Shown here: positions 8,233-15,250 of the stretch, in pieces
Layout of the letters: each line of letters begins with the position of its first letter
Numbering within the stretch: the stretch's first letter is position 1
Origin: Reinekea sp. G2M2-21
GTDB lineage: Bacteria; Pseudomonadota; Gammaproteobacteria; Pseudomonadales; Natronospirillaceae
Assembly: GCF_015687175.1 (NCBI RefSeq)
Contig: NZ_JADPQG010000001.1
Location: 434,001 to 498,000 of the forward strand
Reading direction: 5' to 3'
Length of the DNA: 64,000 bases
The notes under the pieces: model-generated
Databases searched by the model: none
Told to the model about the DNA's origin: nothing
The model's input: only the letters and a program-made list of their open reading frames with translations
Translations under genes and position numbers: made by a program

Positions 8233-8377
8233 GCGCTCATATGTAATGACAACCAAATTGACAAGGGTGTTTGAAGGCTGCAGTATGACTGGCGGAGAGC
8301 GATACTGTGGTTCTTTCAGCTAATTACATATGCGCTCAGGAGAAAATAGGCGGTAGCCTATGAAGAAACTGTTATGC
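8233..8377 (+). repeat. Structured recombination-site-like element (attC candidate 1)
   Basis: Nested inverted repeats: ATATGTAAT at 8239-8247 with ATTACATAT at 8323-8331, and inside them CAGTAT at 8281-8286 with ATACTG at 8302-8307. GCGCTCA occurs in both arms (8234-8240 and 8333-8339). The segment ends at GTTATGC (8371-8377), the form of attC R' box common in Vibrio-type cassettes, 12 bases before the next gene start. It is the left edge of the cassette array. Confidence 0.45.
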
Positions 8378-8389
8378 ATAAGGAATCAC

Positions 8390-8944
8390 ATGGAAATTTT
8401 GATTAATCCTTTCGGTGAACCTAGCAATGATTGGAGAGAGGAAGAAAGGAAAGCTAAACAATCTTTGTTACGCAGGCTTGAAGGAAACCCTGATGGAAAT
8501 ATCCCTGCGGAAGTAGCAATAAAGAATATTGGACGGGGTGCTGATTGGCATGTTCTTTCGCTAACAATCCTTTCAACTGCTACTGGTTTATTCTTCGTAA
8601 TACCTGCTGCTCACAAGAAAGTAAGAGAATCGCTTGAGGAGTGGCGCAGAATTTATAACGAGTTTTCTAGGTTGTTAAGTTGGCTGGCGATCAACTCACC
8701 AATCTATTTCCCAGATCATTATCTATTCTTAGTAGCCCTACTTAATCTTGACGAAGATACCGAAGCTTCTGAATTAGAGTATCTTGGTTGCCATCCAATA
8801 CCAGAAGACAACCCTAGTCTAGAAGGTCTAGAGGCATTGATCTTCAATTTTAAAGATGGTGATGTACTTGAAAGTATTGCAATTTCACGACAGGGAAACG
8901 TCATGTGGCACAATTCAACACCATTAGGTGCTGAAAGTGCATAA
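8390..8944 (+). CDS. Cassette gene: hypothetical protein with one hydrophobic segment
   Basis: 184 aa from ATG 8390, chosen because AAGG precedes it at 8380-8383 and because the upstream in-frame ATG at 8360 falls inside the attC-like element. The N-terminal 45 residues are acidic/basic (EEERKAKQSLLRRL). VLSLTILSTATGLFFVIPAAHKK around residues 64-86 is a hydrophobic stretch followed by a helix (VRESLEEWRR). The C-terminal half is acidic. I do not recognise a family. AT-rich codon use and a flanking attC-like site on each side mark it as a gene cassette. Confidence 0.65.
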   Translation: MEILINPFGEPSNDWREEERKAKQSLLRRLEGNPDGNIPAEVAIKNIGRGADWHVLSLTILSTATGLFFVIPAAHKKVRESLEEWRRIYNEFSRLLSWLAINSPIYFPDHYLFLVALLNLDEDTEASELEYLGCHPIPEDNPSLEGLEALIFNFKDGDVLESIAISRQGNVMWHNSTPLGAESA

Positions 8945-8998
8945 TAATCACAGGCAATGGACGCGGAAAAGATCGCGCTAATGCTGTAAGCGTTATGT
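8945..8998 (+). repeat. attC-like site 2
   Basis: Short spacer between two unrelated genes. It holds a small imperfect stem (GACGCG at 8960-8965 and CGCGC at 8974-8978) and ends in GTTATGT at 8992-8998, an R'-type box. It is shorter than most attC sites and its left box is unclear, so support comes mainly from position. Confidence 0.4.
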
Positions 8999-9021
8999 GT
9001 TTTGAAGAGGTCAAGGTTTTA

Positions 9022-9429
9022 ATGGAATACCAAGCCGAGTGTAGTTGTGGGCAAGTTAAAGTTTCTATCCGCCTCCCTCAACCAATCGAGGAATATCAAG
9101 CCCGTGAATGCGACTGTGATTTTTGCGTCAGATATGGACTTGCCTATATTTCAGATGCAAATGGCACAATAAGCTTCGCCCCAATACAATCGATGAATCA
9201 ACTTAAACAAGGTTCGGGGCAAGCTACATTCTGGCAATGCAGCCATTGCACAGACTTCGTTGCGGTAACACATGATTGTAATGGCGTAGAAAGAGGCGCT
9301 GTGGTTAAAGCACTTTTTGCTAATAAGCATAAACTCAAACCCTCTATAACAGTTAGCCCTAGGCAATTGCAACCTAAAGAAAAGCCTATTCGCTGGTCAG
9401 CAGTTTGGTCTAGGGTTGTTTTAGAGTAA
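9022..9429 (+). CDS. Cassette gene: GFA/CENP-V family zinc protein
   Basis: 135 aa from ATG 9022 (MEYQAECSCGQVKV). An upstream ATG at 8995 lies within the attC box and adds nine untypical residues. Zinc ligands follow the glutathione-dependent formaldehyde-activating family: C7-x-C9-G, C30-x-C32-x2-C35, and C73-x2-C76. FAPI and LKQGSGQATFWQCSHC match the beta-tent fold. Members are annotated as aldehyde-glutathione adduct enzymes, but most have no proven substrate. Found as a single gene between attC-like sites. Confidence 0.85.
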   Translation: MEYQAECSCGQVKVSIRLPQPIEEYQARECDCDFCVRYGLAYISDANGTISFAPIQSMNQLKQGSGQATFWQCSHCTDFVAVTHDCNGVERGAVVKALFANKHKLKPSITVSPRQLQPKEKPIRWSAVWSRVVLE

Positions 9430-9435
9430 GGTGTT

Positions 9436-9546
9436 ACACATTACAAACAACTGTAGTCGTTCGCTGGCGCTCACTGGGACAATAACACGCAGGCTCAGTC
9501 GCTTCGCTCCAATTTTAGCCTGCGTGTTATTGCCCCTAAGTTGGGC
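9436..9546 (+). repeat. attC site 3 (strong)
   Basis: A 16 bp perfect inverted repeat, CAATAACACGCAGGCT at 9480-9495 with its complement at 9517-9532, forms the stem. TCGCTGGCGCTCA at 9461-9473 is shared with two other sites. The right end carries GTTGGGC at 9540-9546, an exact match to the GTTRRRY consensus of integron recombination sites. Confidence 0.75.
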
Positions 9547-9562
9547 GTAGTAGTACAACCTC

Positions 9563-9967
9563 ATGAGTAAATGGCACATAGTTTATAATAAGGAATTAAC
9601 TACTACTCCTATTAGCTTTTGGGTGCATGCGAACGTAGATAGCGATACTTGGCATGATGCAAGTAGCTACGACCCACCGTTCCCTAAACGCATTCCCATG
9701 AAGGGTTTCCCGTTGTTGGTAGTAGAAAATAAGGGATATTTACTGGAATTTGCCTCTGTATTTGAAGCGGAGCATTTTCTAGAAGTAATTGGGCAAAAAA
9801 AAATGCCTTCAACTAATGAACTATCTCGAATAAGGTCGGATGACTATGGTCCAAATAGACATTGGCTAAGTCGCTTACCGTCAAAGCTAAAACCTTGGGC
9901 TAAGAGGAAAAAACTTATTTCTGTAGTCGAGGCAGCATTGCAAGAATATAGGAAGGTTTGTCAGTAA
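9563..9967 (+). CDS. Cassette gene: hypothetical protein, 134 aa
   Basis: Start ATG 9563 (MSKWHIVYNKEL), 16 bases after the attC R' box. Features are WVHANVDSDTWHD in the N-terminal third, GKGYLLEFASVFEAEHFLEVIG-like text in the middle (LLEFASVFEAEHFLEVI), and GPNRHWLSRLPSKLKPWAKR near residue 100. That last block resembles proteins I associate with integron cassettes, with no assigned function. No signal or membrane segment. Probably a small soluble alpha/beta protein. Confidence 0.65.
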   Translation: MSKWHIVYNKELTTTPISFWVHANVDSDTWHDASSYDPPFPKRIPMKGFPLLVVENKGYLLEFASVFEAEHFLEVIGQKKMPSTNELSRIRSDDYGPNRHWLSRLPSKLKPWAKRKKLISVVEAALQEYRKVCQ

Positions 9968-9972
9968 AGTGC

Positions 9973-10096
9973 TACTAACAAACCTGTGAGCCGCAGGCCA
10001 GAAATTCTTGCTTAGCAAGCTGGCCTTGGACTCATTTTCGCTGGCGCTCAAAATCGCCGGTTACAGAATTGTTTTACTTCTAGTGAAGAGTTATGG
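9973..10096 (+). repeat. attC site 4 (strong)
   Basis: Begins at TACTAAC (9973-9979) just after the preceding stop. AGGCCAG at 9995-10001 pairs with CTGGCCT at 10020-10026 around an inner CTTGCT/AGCAAG pair at 10007-10019. TCGCTGGCGCTCA recurs at 10038-10050. The right box is either GTTTTAC at 10070-10076 or GTTATGG at 10090-10096; the second contains the start codon of the next gene. Confidence 0.65.
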
Positions 10097-10728
10097 AACC
10101 TTTAGACTTAAAAGAATATATATGTAAATTGCTTCGAGCTCATGAGGTACCTTTTCATACAGAAAATGAATGGATAGTCCCGTATGGCGAGCTTCCTGCT
10201 ATTCGGTCTACTTGGTTTCAAAAAGAAACGAGTGGTGTATTTGAAGTAGAAGTTTTATTAGATGGTGGGCGTATTATAAATGAATGTTTTTCCGGGTTTG
10301 GTATCGGTAAAGAAGGTATCCTAAATGGCTTAGAAAATTTTTGTGTCAATTCTTTTCATGTTTTTCTATCCGCATTCTGGAAGAAACACAACCCCGAGCA
10401 AGTAGAAATAGAAAACTGGCCAATAAACGGGATAAATTATAAGGCATATATTGGTAACCTGGGAACCCGAGCCACCGAAGGTGTTGAAGCTTCAATTCCT
10501 GACGGGTTTTTCGAGGCTATAGAAAAATCGATTAAAGAAGAATCATTAGAATCTGAAGTATCTTGGTTTAGATTTTTCTTCGGCAGTGTGTCAGGTGAGT
10601 TTACTCTTGAAGCGTTAAAAGAAAACGAGGTCTGGGAAAAGGGTATTTCAATGTTAGGTGCTCAGTCGTGGGAAAAGCCAGAGGGCTATTATAGTGTTCG
10701 AAACTTTATAGTACTTCGTAAAGCATAA
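10093..10728 (+). CDS. Cassette gene: DUF6348-like protein
   Basis: 211 aa from ATG 10093. The recognisable block is EVEVLLDGGRIINECFSGFGIGKEG followed by LENFCVNSFHVFLSAFW (residues about 50-100). This pattern fits the DUF6348 family as I recall it: an N-terminal motif, an ECFxGxG turn and a FCxNSxHVxL helix. The C-terminal half is alpha/beta with WFRFFFGSVSG. No signal peptide. Function unknown; members occur in many bacteria, some close to toxin or immunity genes. Family assignment from memory and moderate. Confidence 0.65.
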   Translation: MEPLDLKEYICKLLRAHEVPFHTENEWIVPYGELPAIRSTWFQKETSGVFEVEVLLDGGRIINECFSGFGIGKEGILNGLENFCVNSFHVFLSAFWKKHNPEQVEIENWPINGINYKAYIGNLGTRATEGVEASIPDGFFEAIEKSIKEESLESEVSWFRFFFGSVSGEFTLEALKENEVWEKGISMLGAQSWEKPEGYYSVRNFIVLRKA

Positions 10729-10840
10729 CAAATTGCTCCATTTGACGCAGCGGTCTACGTTCCTTTTTGTGCATTCGCTGCGCTCATTGTTGCACAAAAA
10801 TCCAGTACAACCGCCGCGCAAATGAACAACGCGGTAAATA
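10723..10840 (+). repeat. attC-like site 5
   Basis: Starts at GCATAAC (10723-10729), which overlaps the stop codon of the preceding gene and is the complement of a GTTATGC R' box. GACGCAGCGGT at 10744-10754 is partly complementary to the ACCGCCGCGC stretch near 10810. CGCTGCGCTCA at 10777-10787 is a variant of the motif shared by other sites. The right box is degenerate (GGTAAAT near 10833). Confidence 0.55.
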
Positions 10841-10853
10841 CCTAGAGGTAAGC

Positions 10854-11585
10854 ATGGGAGGTAGTAAAAAGTACAAGGGTAAACTTTGTGTCTATTGTTG
10901 CAATGAAACTGCATCAACTGCTGACCATGTATTTCCGAGAGAGCTGTTCAAAATAGAAAAAAGAGATGGAATACCTAAAGTTCCTGCATGTAAAAGTTGC
11001 AACAATTCAAAGTCAAAGATTGAGCACTACCTAGCCTCAGTTTTGCCATTCGCAGGAAACCACGAGGATTCTGTAGAGACTCTATCGACAGAAGTACCTA
11101 AAAGGTTAAGGAAGAACCTTAAACTTCGTCGGGAGTTACAGAGTAAATATACTTATAAAAATATCCTCTATGAAGACGGTGATGTCGAAAATCGTATGCT
11201 AATCGAATTCGATTACGATGCTTTAGAACAGTTTATTCAGTACATAGGTAAAGCTTTGTTGTACTACCATTGGGATGTTTACCTGCCTTCTGACTATGAT
11301 ATTTTTGCGTTTTTGCCTGCGAAAGAAGGTATGGACTTCGTTAAGCAACTGTTTGGTCTAAGTTCTAATAAGAAAGTAACATATGCATTAGGGAATGATA
11401 CAGTCAGGTACATAGGCACCATGAGCGAATCTGAGGACGGTTTATCCGTTTGGGCTATTCAAATATTTAATGGGCTTACTGTTTCAGATGGCAATGTACA
11501 GAACGTGGTTGAGCAGAGTTTCATGGTAGTAATTACTGGTCCAAAAAAAACCATTCAAGGGCTTAGGGAAACTTTCGGTACTTAA
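10854..11585 (+). CDS. Cassette gene: HNH endonuclease-domain protein
   Basis: 243 aa from ATG 10854, chosen for AGAGG at 10844-10848; the in-frame extension upstream runs through the attC site. The HNH pattern is C12-x2-C15, then ADHVFPRELF with D24-H25, and C46-x2-C49-N50-x2-K: two zinc Cys pairs around the catalytic DH and the Asn. After residue 70 follows a 170-residue region of unknown type (FDYDALEQFIQYIGKALLYYHW). It may nick or cut DNA, as a restriction-like or anti-phage factor; that role is inference. Flanked by attC sites on both sides. Confidence 0.8.
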   Translation: MGGSKKYKGKLCVYCCNETASTADHVFPRELFKIEKRDGIPKVPACKSCNNSKSKIEHYLASVLPFAGNHEDSVETLSTEVPKRLRKNLKLRRELQSKYTYKNILYEDGDVENRMLIEFDYDALEQFIQYIGKALLYYHWDVYLPSDYDIFAFLPAKEGMDFVKQLFGLSSNKKVTYALGNDTVRYIGTMSESEDGLSVWAIQIFNGLTVSDGNVQNVVEQSFMVVITGPKKTIQGLRETFGT

Positions 11586-11666
11586 CAAACTCAAGCACCG
11601 CCCGTTCCGGGCAATGGACAAAATATCGCTGGCGCTCAATTTTGCCGGTGTTGAAGAACGTTAAGC
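11580..11666 (+). repeat. attC site 6 (canonical)
   Basis: The left box ACTTAAC (11580-11586) is an exact RYYYAAC and the right box GTTAAGC (11660-11666) an exact GTTRRRY; the two pair in six of seven positions. Between them lie CACCG (11596-11600) and CCGGTG (11645-11650) as the inner pair and TCGCTGGCGCTCA at 11626-11638. Total 87 nt, a normal attC length. Best single evidence for an integron cassette array. Confidence 0.85.
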
Positions 11667-11673
11667 GACAAAA

Positions 11674-12081
11674 ATGGCAGATTGGAAGTTAGCAATATCT
11701 TTTCTAATAGGTTTTCTTGGTCAGCCCCTCGGTTACATCATGGTCTGGGATACCGTCATGGATGGGCCCTGCAGTGGTGTATGGTCTCCAATTGCTTTTC
11801 ATTGCCATTTAAACGTTGTCTTATGGTGTGTAGCTTGTCTTTTTTTACCAATACTAACGTTTCGAAATTTTAGGGTTGGTTTATGGGTTTGCGCAGGCTT
11901 TGGTGCTAGCGCTATTCTTATGGAGCTTTATGGTCATATTCTTGGTTATGGTACTTTCTATTTTGCAAGTAACTTTTACCGACCAGTTATCATGGAAATA
12001 TGGACAGGTCTTTATAATTTTTTAGTAGTGTTCCTATTTATATTTGTTTGGGTGCTTAAAAAGGGGGCAAAGAATGTCTAA
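11674..12081 (+). CDS. Cassette gene: four-helix membrane protein
   Basis: 135 aa, start ATG 11674, eight bases after the attC R' box. Four hydrophobic segments at about residues 7-25, 45-62, 70-88 and 108-130, ending in the basic tail KKGAKNV. Charged residues are few; Cys occurs at positions in loops (GPCSGVW, FHCHLN). No family recognised. Inner-membrane protein by hydropathy. Its stop codon lies inside the left box of the next attC site. Confidence 0.65.
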   Translation: MADWKLAISFLIGFLGQPLGYIMVWDTVMDGPCSGVWSPIAFHCHLNVVLWCVACLFLPILTFRNFRVGLWVCAGFGASAILMELYGHILGYGTFYFASNFYRPVIMEIWTGLYNFLVVFLFIFVWVLKKGAKNV

Positions 12082-12180
12082 CAAGACAATTTTGAGAAAC
12101 TTCGTGAGCTGCCACCTTGTTTGCGAAAACACGCAAACAAGCCGCCATCTCACTACGCCGCGTAAATTGCGGCGCTATGC
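12076..12180 (+). repeat. attC site 7 (strong)
   Basis: The left box GTCTAAC (12076-12082) is an exact RYYYAAC. A 10 bp perfect stem CTTGTTTGCG (12116-12125) / CGCAAACAAG (12132-12141) sits in the centre. The right box GCTATGC (12174-12180) differs by one base from GTTATGC. Confidence 0.7.
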
Positions 12181-12378
12181 CCAGTAATAAGCGTACATAA
12201 AGCAATGGAACGATTAAACGACTATGCCAAGAAGTGCTCACACTTAAGAAAAGTGTGTCGAATAAAGTACACTGAGTGGGCTTGGTAGCGTTGCTATAGG
12301 CAATGACAGAAAGCCTAGAATTATCGTTAAAATTGTAATTTCTCCGGTAGGTCGAAGATCATCTCAGGAGGTTTAAAT
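12181..12378 (+). promoter_or_regulatory. 198-base leader of the toxin-like cassette gene
   Basis: Unusually long untranslated stretch for this array. CACACTT (12239-12245) and AAGTGTG (12251-12257) form a 7 bp hairpin. A perfect Shine-Dalgarno AGGAGG lies at 12366-12371, seven bases before a TTG start. The leader may carry the cassette's own promoter; no clear -35/-10 pair was found. Confidence 0.4.
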
Positions 12379-13761
12379 TTGTATAAACAAGTCGATAAAT
12401 CAAAAGAGAATGAAAGCCAAGTCGTTTCTGCTATGGGCTCTCAAATCCAGAACGGTGGTGAGTCTTCTTTTCAGTTTATTGACAACAGACCTGAGGCTGT
12501 TGCTCAAAGCAAACTGCAAGAGATGGTGAATAATAGTTCAAAAATTTCACAGCTAAGTGCTTTTCAGGGCTTAGCCACCAATAGCCAAAAGGTGAAACAA
12601 ACTGCTCAATTTAAATCCATAGATATTTCCAATACAAATAAAGTACAAAGTCAGTCAGCTGGTATTTACTCCAGCAAAGATCAGGATAGTAATGCCCAAA
12701 TAGTCTTACAACCCAAATGGATTGATGATGGTGACATTCGTTTAAAATGGAGGCCTAAAATCAGCGGCTTCAATTGGTTCTTTGATCAAGGAATGAATAA
12801 GTTTATTTACACTTTAGATAGTCCTCACGGATTTGACGAGAACATTGTAAAGCATCAAAAAATACCGCTTTCGGAAGAAGAACTGGATCGATTAGGGTTT
12901 GATGAACTGGTTGGGCCAACTGTTGACACCAGTGTTGAACTTACTCCTTTTTCTGAAGGAGCATTCGAATCAGAACAAGCAAGAGCGAAAGCACATCAAG
13001 ACTATCATGCAGCAAGAGAAAAAGGTGTTGAGCTCTGGATGGAATTGCAAACTGCACTTTCTAAACCGAGTGATACTTCCGCATTAGACCAAAGGTTTGA
13101 AGATCATTACTTTACTGATATGGACAGCAGTGAATTTGGTGGCCAGTTTAAAGAGCAAGACTTAAATGATGACCAGTATGTTGCTTGGAGCTGGGGATAC
13201 CTCGATCCTTCCGAAAAACCCAAACCGCAAGGAGACGATGAAGAGCAAGATGCATACGATGAAAGAGTTGGAGGTCAAGGCAAGGCTCAGTATGAAAATT
13301 ACTTTGACTTAGGTGAGAATGGCGAGATTGTAGCAGAATCTAACTGGCGAGACGCTGATATAAAATCTGGAGCTAAAGGAAAGTCTATTCCAAATAACAT
13401 TATGTTGTGGAAACAATATGAGCGTGCTGCAAAAGACAGAGAATCAAGAGGAGGAGGTTCAGAAGCCTCAGCTTATGAAAACCTTAAATTAATTACTAGG
13501 CATAATATTGCCAATTCGGAAACCATTAATACAGTTAAAATGGCTTATGGGGCACATGCCCAATGGGACAAATCTGTTGTTCAATTTTTACCCGGCAGTG
13601 AACAGTTTTTTGCCATTCTTGGAACACCAAATTGTAAGAGTATCGTTCGTATGTTGAACGAAAGAGTATTAAAACTAAACAAGACTATTGAAGGAGTGGA
13701 AGTAATACCAGGCGATATTGGAAGTGTTAGCATTAAAATCTATTTGAAAGACTATCACTAA
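12379..13761 (+). CDS. Toxin/effector-like protein with eCIS-type DNRPEAVAQ leader
   Basis: 460 aa from a TTG codon behind a perfect AGGAGG. The N-terminal region holds FIDNRPEAVAQSKLQEMV at 33-50, then NNSSKISQLSAFQGLATN and NSQKVKQTAQF. This repeat type (DNRPEAVAQ, followed by NNS...QL.A/YQ..A.NS...KQ) is known from the N-termini of DUF4157/eCIS-associated and polymorphic toxin-like proteins, where it precedes a variable C-terminal payload. No HExxH of DUF4157 is present. The middle (130-330) is acidic, with DDEEQDAYDER. The C-terminal 100 residues contain the block FFAILGTPNCKSIVRML. No signal peptide. No injection-system genes are in this window. Role as an exported effector is inference. 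Confidence 0.7.
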   Translation: MYKQVDKSKENESQVVSAMGSQIQNGGESSFQFIDNRPEAVAQSKLQEMVNNSSKISQLSAFQGLATNSQKVKQTAQFKSIDISNTNKVQSQSAGIYSSKDQDSNAQIVLQPKWIDDGDIRLKWRPKISGFNWFFDQGMNKFIYTLDSPHGFDENIVKHQKIPLSEEELDRLGFDELVGPTVDTSVELTPFSEGAFESEQARAKAHQDYHAAREKGVELWMELQTALSKPSDTSALDQRFEDHYFTDMDSSEFGGQFKEQDLNDDQYVAWSWGYLDPSEKPKPQGDDEEQDAYDERVGGQGKAQYENYFDLGENGEIVAESNWRDADIKSGAKGKSIPNNIMLWKQYERAAKDRESRGGGSEASAYENLKLITRHNIANSETINTVKMAYGAHAQWDKSVVQFLPGSEQFFAILGTPNCKSIVRMLNERVLKLNKTIEGVEVIPGDIGSVSIKIYLKDYH

Positions 13762-13822
13762 CTCTCTTAATTATATATTTAAGTAATTAGGGCAAGAGAA
13801 AAATTAATTAGTTATATGCTGC

Positions 13823-13990
13823 CCATAACGAAACTAAGAAACCATTGAAACACCTTTTAGTTCAATTGTTACGAAGCTAAAAATAAACATTAAAATTTGA
13901 GTCAGACGACTCAAAAACTGGGTGTTTCGTGTGTGTCGAATACCACTGGCCGCACGCTGTTACAATGATCGGTTGAAATGTGGCGTTAGT
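13823..13990 (+). repeat. attC-like structured spacer 8
   Basis: Non-coding 246-base gap 13762-14007, AT-rich at its left. From the CATAAC near 13825 to GCGTTAG near 13985, arms pair as AACCATTG / CAAT(GATC)GGTT and GAAACACC / GGTGTTTC, a long interrupted stem. The right end GTTAGTT fits an R'-type box. Longer than usual for attC. Confidence 0.45.
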
Positions 13991-14007
13991 TACCCTAAGG
14001 AAGGATT

Positions 14008-14385
14008 ATGTCGTTTGACTTTCTGCTGACAAAATTTTCAAATTTATACGAATTAGCAGTTTTAGGTTCAACTAGTGAGAGTGGCGCTGAGGATTACTTA
14101 GTAAACCTGATAACGAGATGTAGAAAGTCAAATGTTCCTTTTGTTGCTCAAGTGAAATTGAACCGGAAATTCAAATGTGAAGTATGTGGCTTTGAGTGTG
14201 GAGACTCTATTTTCCATTTTGAAAATCCAGCTATTCCAAACGAAAGAAATGAAAAGCACTATTTGTGGGGCAACCCCGTTGGTATTTGGACCCAAGTCGA
14301 ACTTAAGGAAGTTCACTTAGCGCTTGCTCACGGAATTGAGCCTAGTTCGGAGCTACTTAATGTTGTGCAAAGTGTCGACGACTAA
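14008..14385 (+). CDS. Cassette gene: hypothetical protein with Cys pair
   Basis: 125 aa, ATG 14008 with AAGGA at 13999-14003. Central FKCEVCGFECGDSIFHFENPAIP (about residues 54-76) has three Cys in a C-x2-C-x3-C arrangement, possibly a zinc knuckle. The remainder contains HYLWGNPVGIWTQVELKEVHLALAHG. No known family. It follows the toxin-like gene, but the attC-like spacer between them suggests an independent cassette rather than a dedicated immunity partner; an immunity role cannot be excluded. Confidence 0.6.
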   Translation: MSFDFLLTKFSNLYELAVLGSTSESGAEDYLVNLITRCRKSNVPFVAQVKLNRKFKCEVCGFECGDSIFHFENPAIPNERNEKHYLWGNPVGIWTQVELKEVHLALAHGIEPSSELLNVVQSVDD

Positions 14386-14472
14386 CAATAAGTACCAACA
14401 CCGTCCCGTAAGATACGCTGTCGCGGAGAGCTACGATTCACTATCCTTTAAGGCAGTACAACGAGGTTATGT
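14380..14472 (+). repeat. attC site 9
   Basis: Left box GACTAAC (14380-14386) overlaps the preceding stop. Right box GTTATGT (14466-14472) precedes the next gene. AAGTAC near 14390 and GTAC in CAGTACAACG near 14455 provide part of the stem. 93 nt. Confidence 0.55.
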
Positions 14473-14480
14473 GTAGAGAT

Positions 14481-14870
14481 ATGAAGAAGATCTTACCAAT
14501 AACTTTTGCAATATTTATGTATGGTTGCAGTGGTGTGGAGCAGCCCATGGAACCCATATCCAAAGATGGTCGTTATTCCGTTGCAACTTATAAAACTGAA
14601 AATGGCATCATTTTGTTAACAATTAAGGAAAACGGAGGGAAAATTCAATCCATAAACACGGGAGCGTCTGTCTACCAAAAGTTTGCAGTTGGTTGGTTCA
14701 AAGAAGAAGCAACATTGGTGCTCTATTCAAGTGATATTGGTGTTCTAGCCTGGTCTGCTAAATCAAATTTCAAGTCTGAGTTGGGCGGCGCAAAATATAC
14801 GACCTACGGTAACGAACTTTATGAAGCTAAATACGGAAAGAAACACTTAACAAGCGAACGTGATCAATAA
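14481..14870 (+). CDS. Cassette gene: small putative lipoprotein
   Basis: 129 aa from ATG 14481 (MKKILPITFAIFMYGC). The upstream ATG at 14469 falls inside the attC box. The signal peptide has two Lys, a hydrophobic core and MYGC at 13-16 as a weak lipobox with Cys16, so the mature protein is probably lipid-anchored. The mature part resembles a compact beta-rich domain (YSVATYKTENGIILLTIKENGG). No family recognised. Last gene of the first cassette cluster. Confidence 0.6.
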   Translation: MKKILPITFAIFMYGCSGVEQPMEPISKDGRYSVATYKTENGIILLTIKENGGKIQSINTGASVYQKFAVGWFKEEATLVLYSSDIGVLAWSAKSNFKSELGGAKYTTYGNELYEAKYGKKHLTSERDQ

Positions 14871-15250
14871 CTAAAACGCCAATGCCCATAGTGCAGCACC
14901 ATAAAGATTGCCGTTGATATGTTTACAAGTTTCAGCGCTCAAATAATCGGACTGGAAAATTATTGCCATTTTCAGCCTCAGTCATTCCGCCTTTGAGTGA
15001 AAGAACTTAACCATTTCTGATAAGCCCAGCCCCTCAATACCACCTCAAACTGTCGACTGATGCCATTGCTGGTGATAACCCTCTCACAAATTCCGACACG
15101 AGTTTCAAACGATAAGGTTTTCATAAGGTTTCAGGCGCTACGGTATGTCGGCAGGGTGGGGTATGTGCTCGCGCCCTCTCAAAGCCGCGTGCTTATTGGT
15201 CTAATCCTATGTGCGCGTTAATCGTTTGAAAGAGCAAAAGGAGAAGACTC
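14871..15250. other. Gene-free stretch with a spaced inverted repeat
   Basis: 380 bases with no credible reading frame. TTTCAAACGAT at 15103-15113 and its perfect complement at 15221-15231 are 107 bases apart, which could be the arms of a degraded attC or a regulatory pair. CAGCGCTCA at 14933-14941 recalls the motif of the attC sites. A good Shine-Dalgarno (AAAGGAGAAG) ends the stretch before the GTG at 15251. Confidence 0.4.

Noticed and set aside
8233-14870. CRISPR array
   Set aside because: The spacers are not regularly repeated short direct repeats; they are single structured sites between genes.
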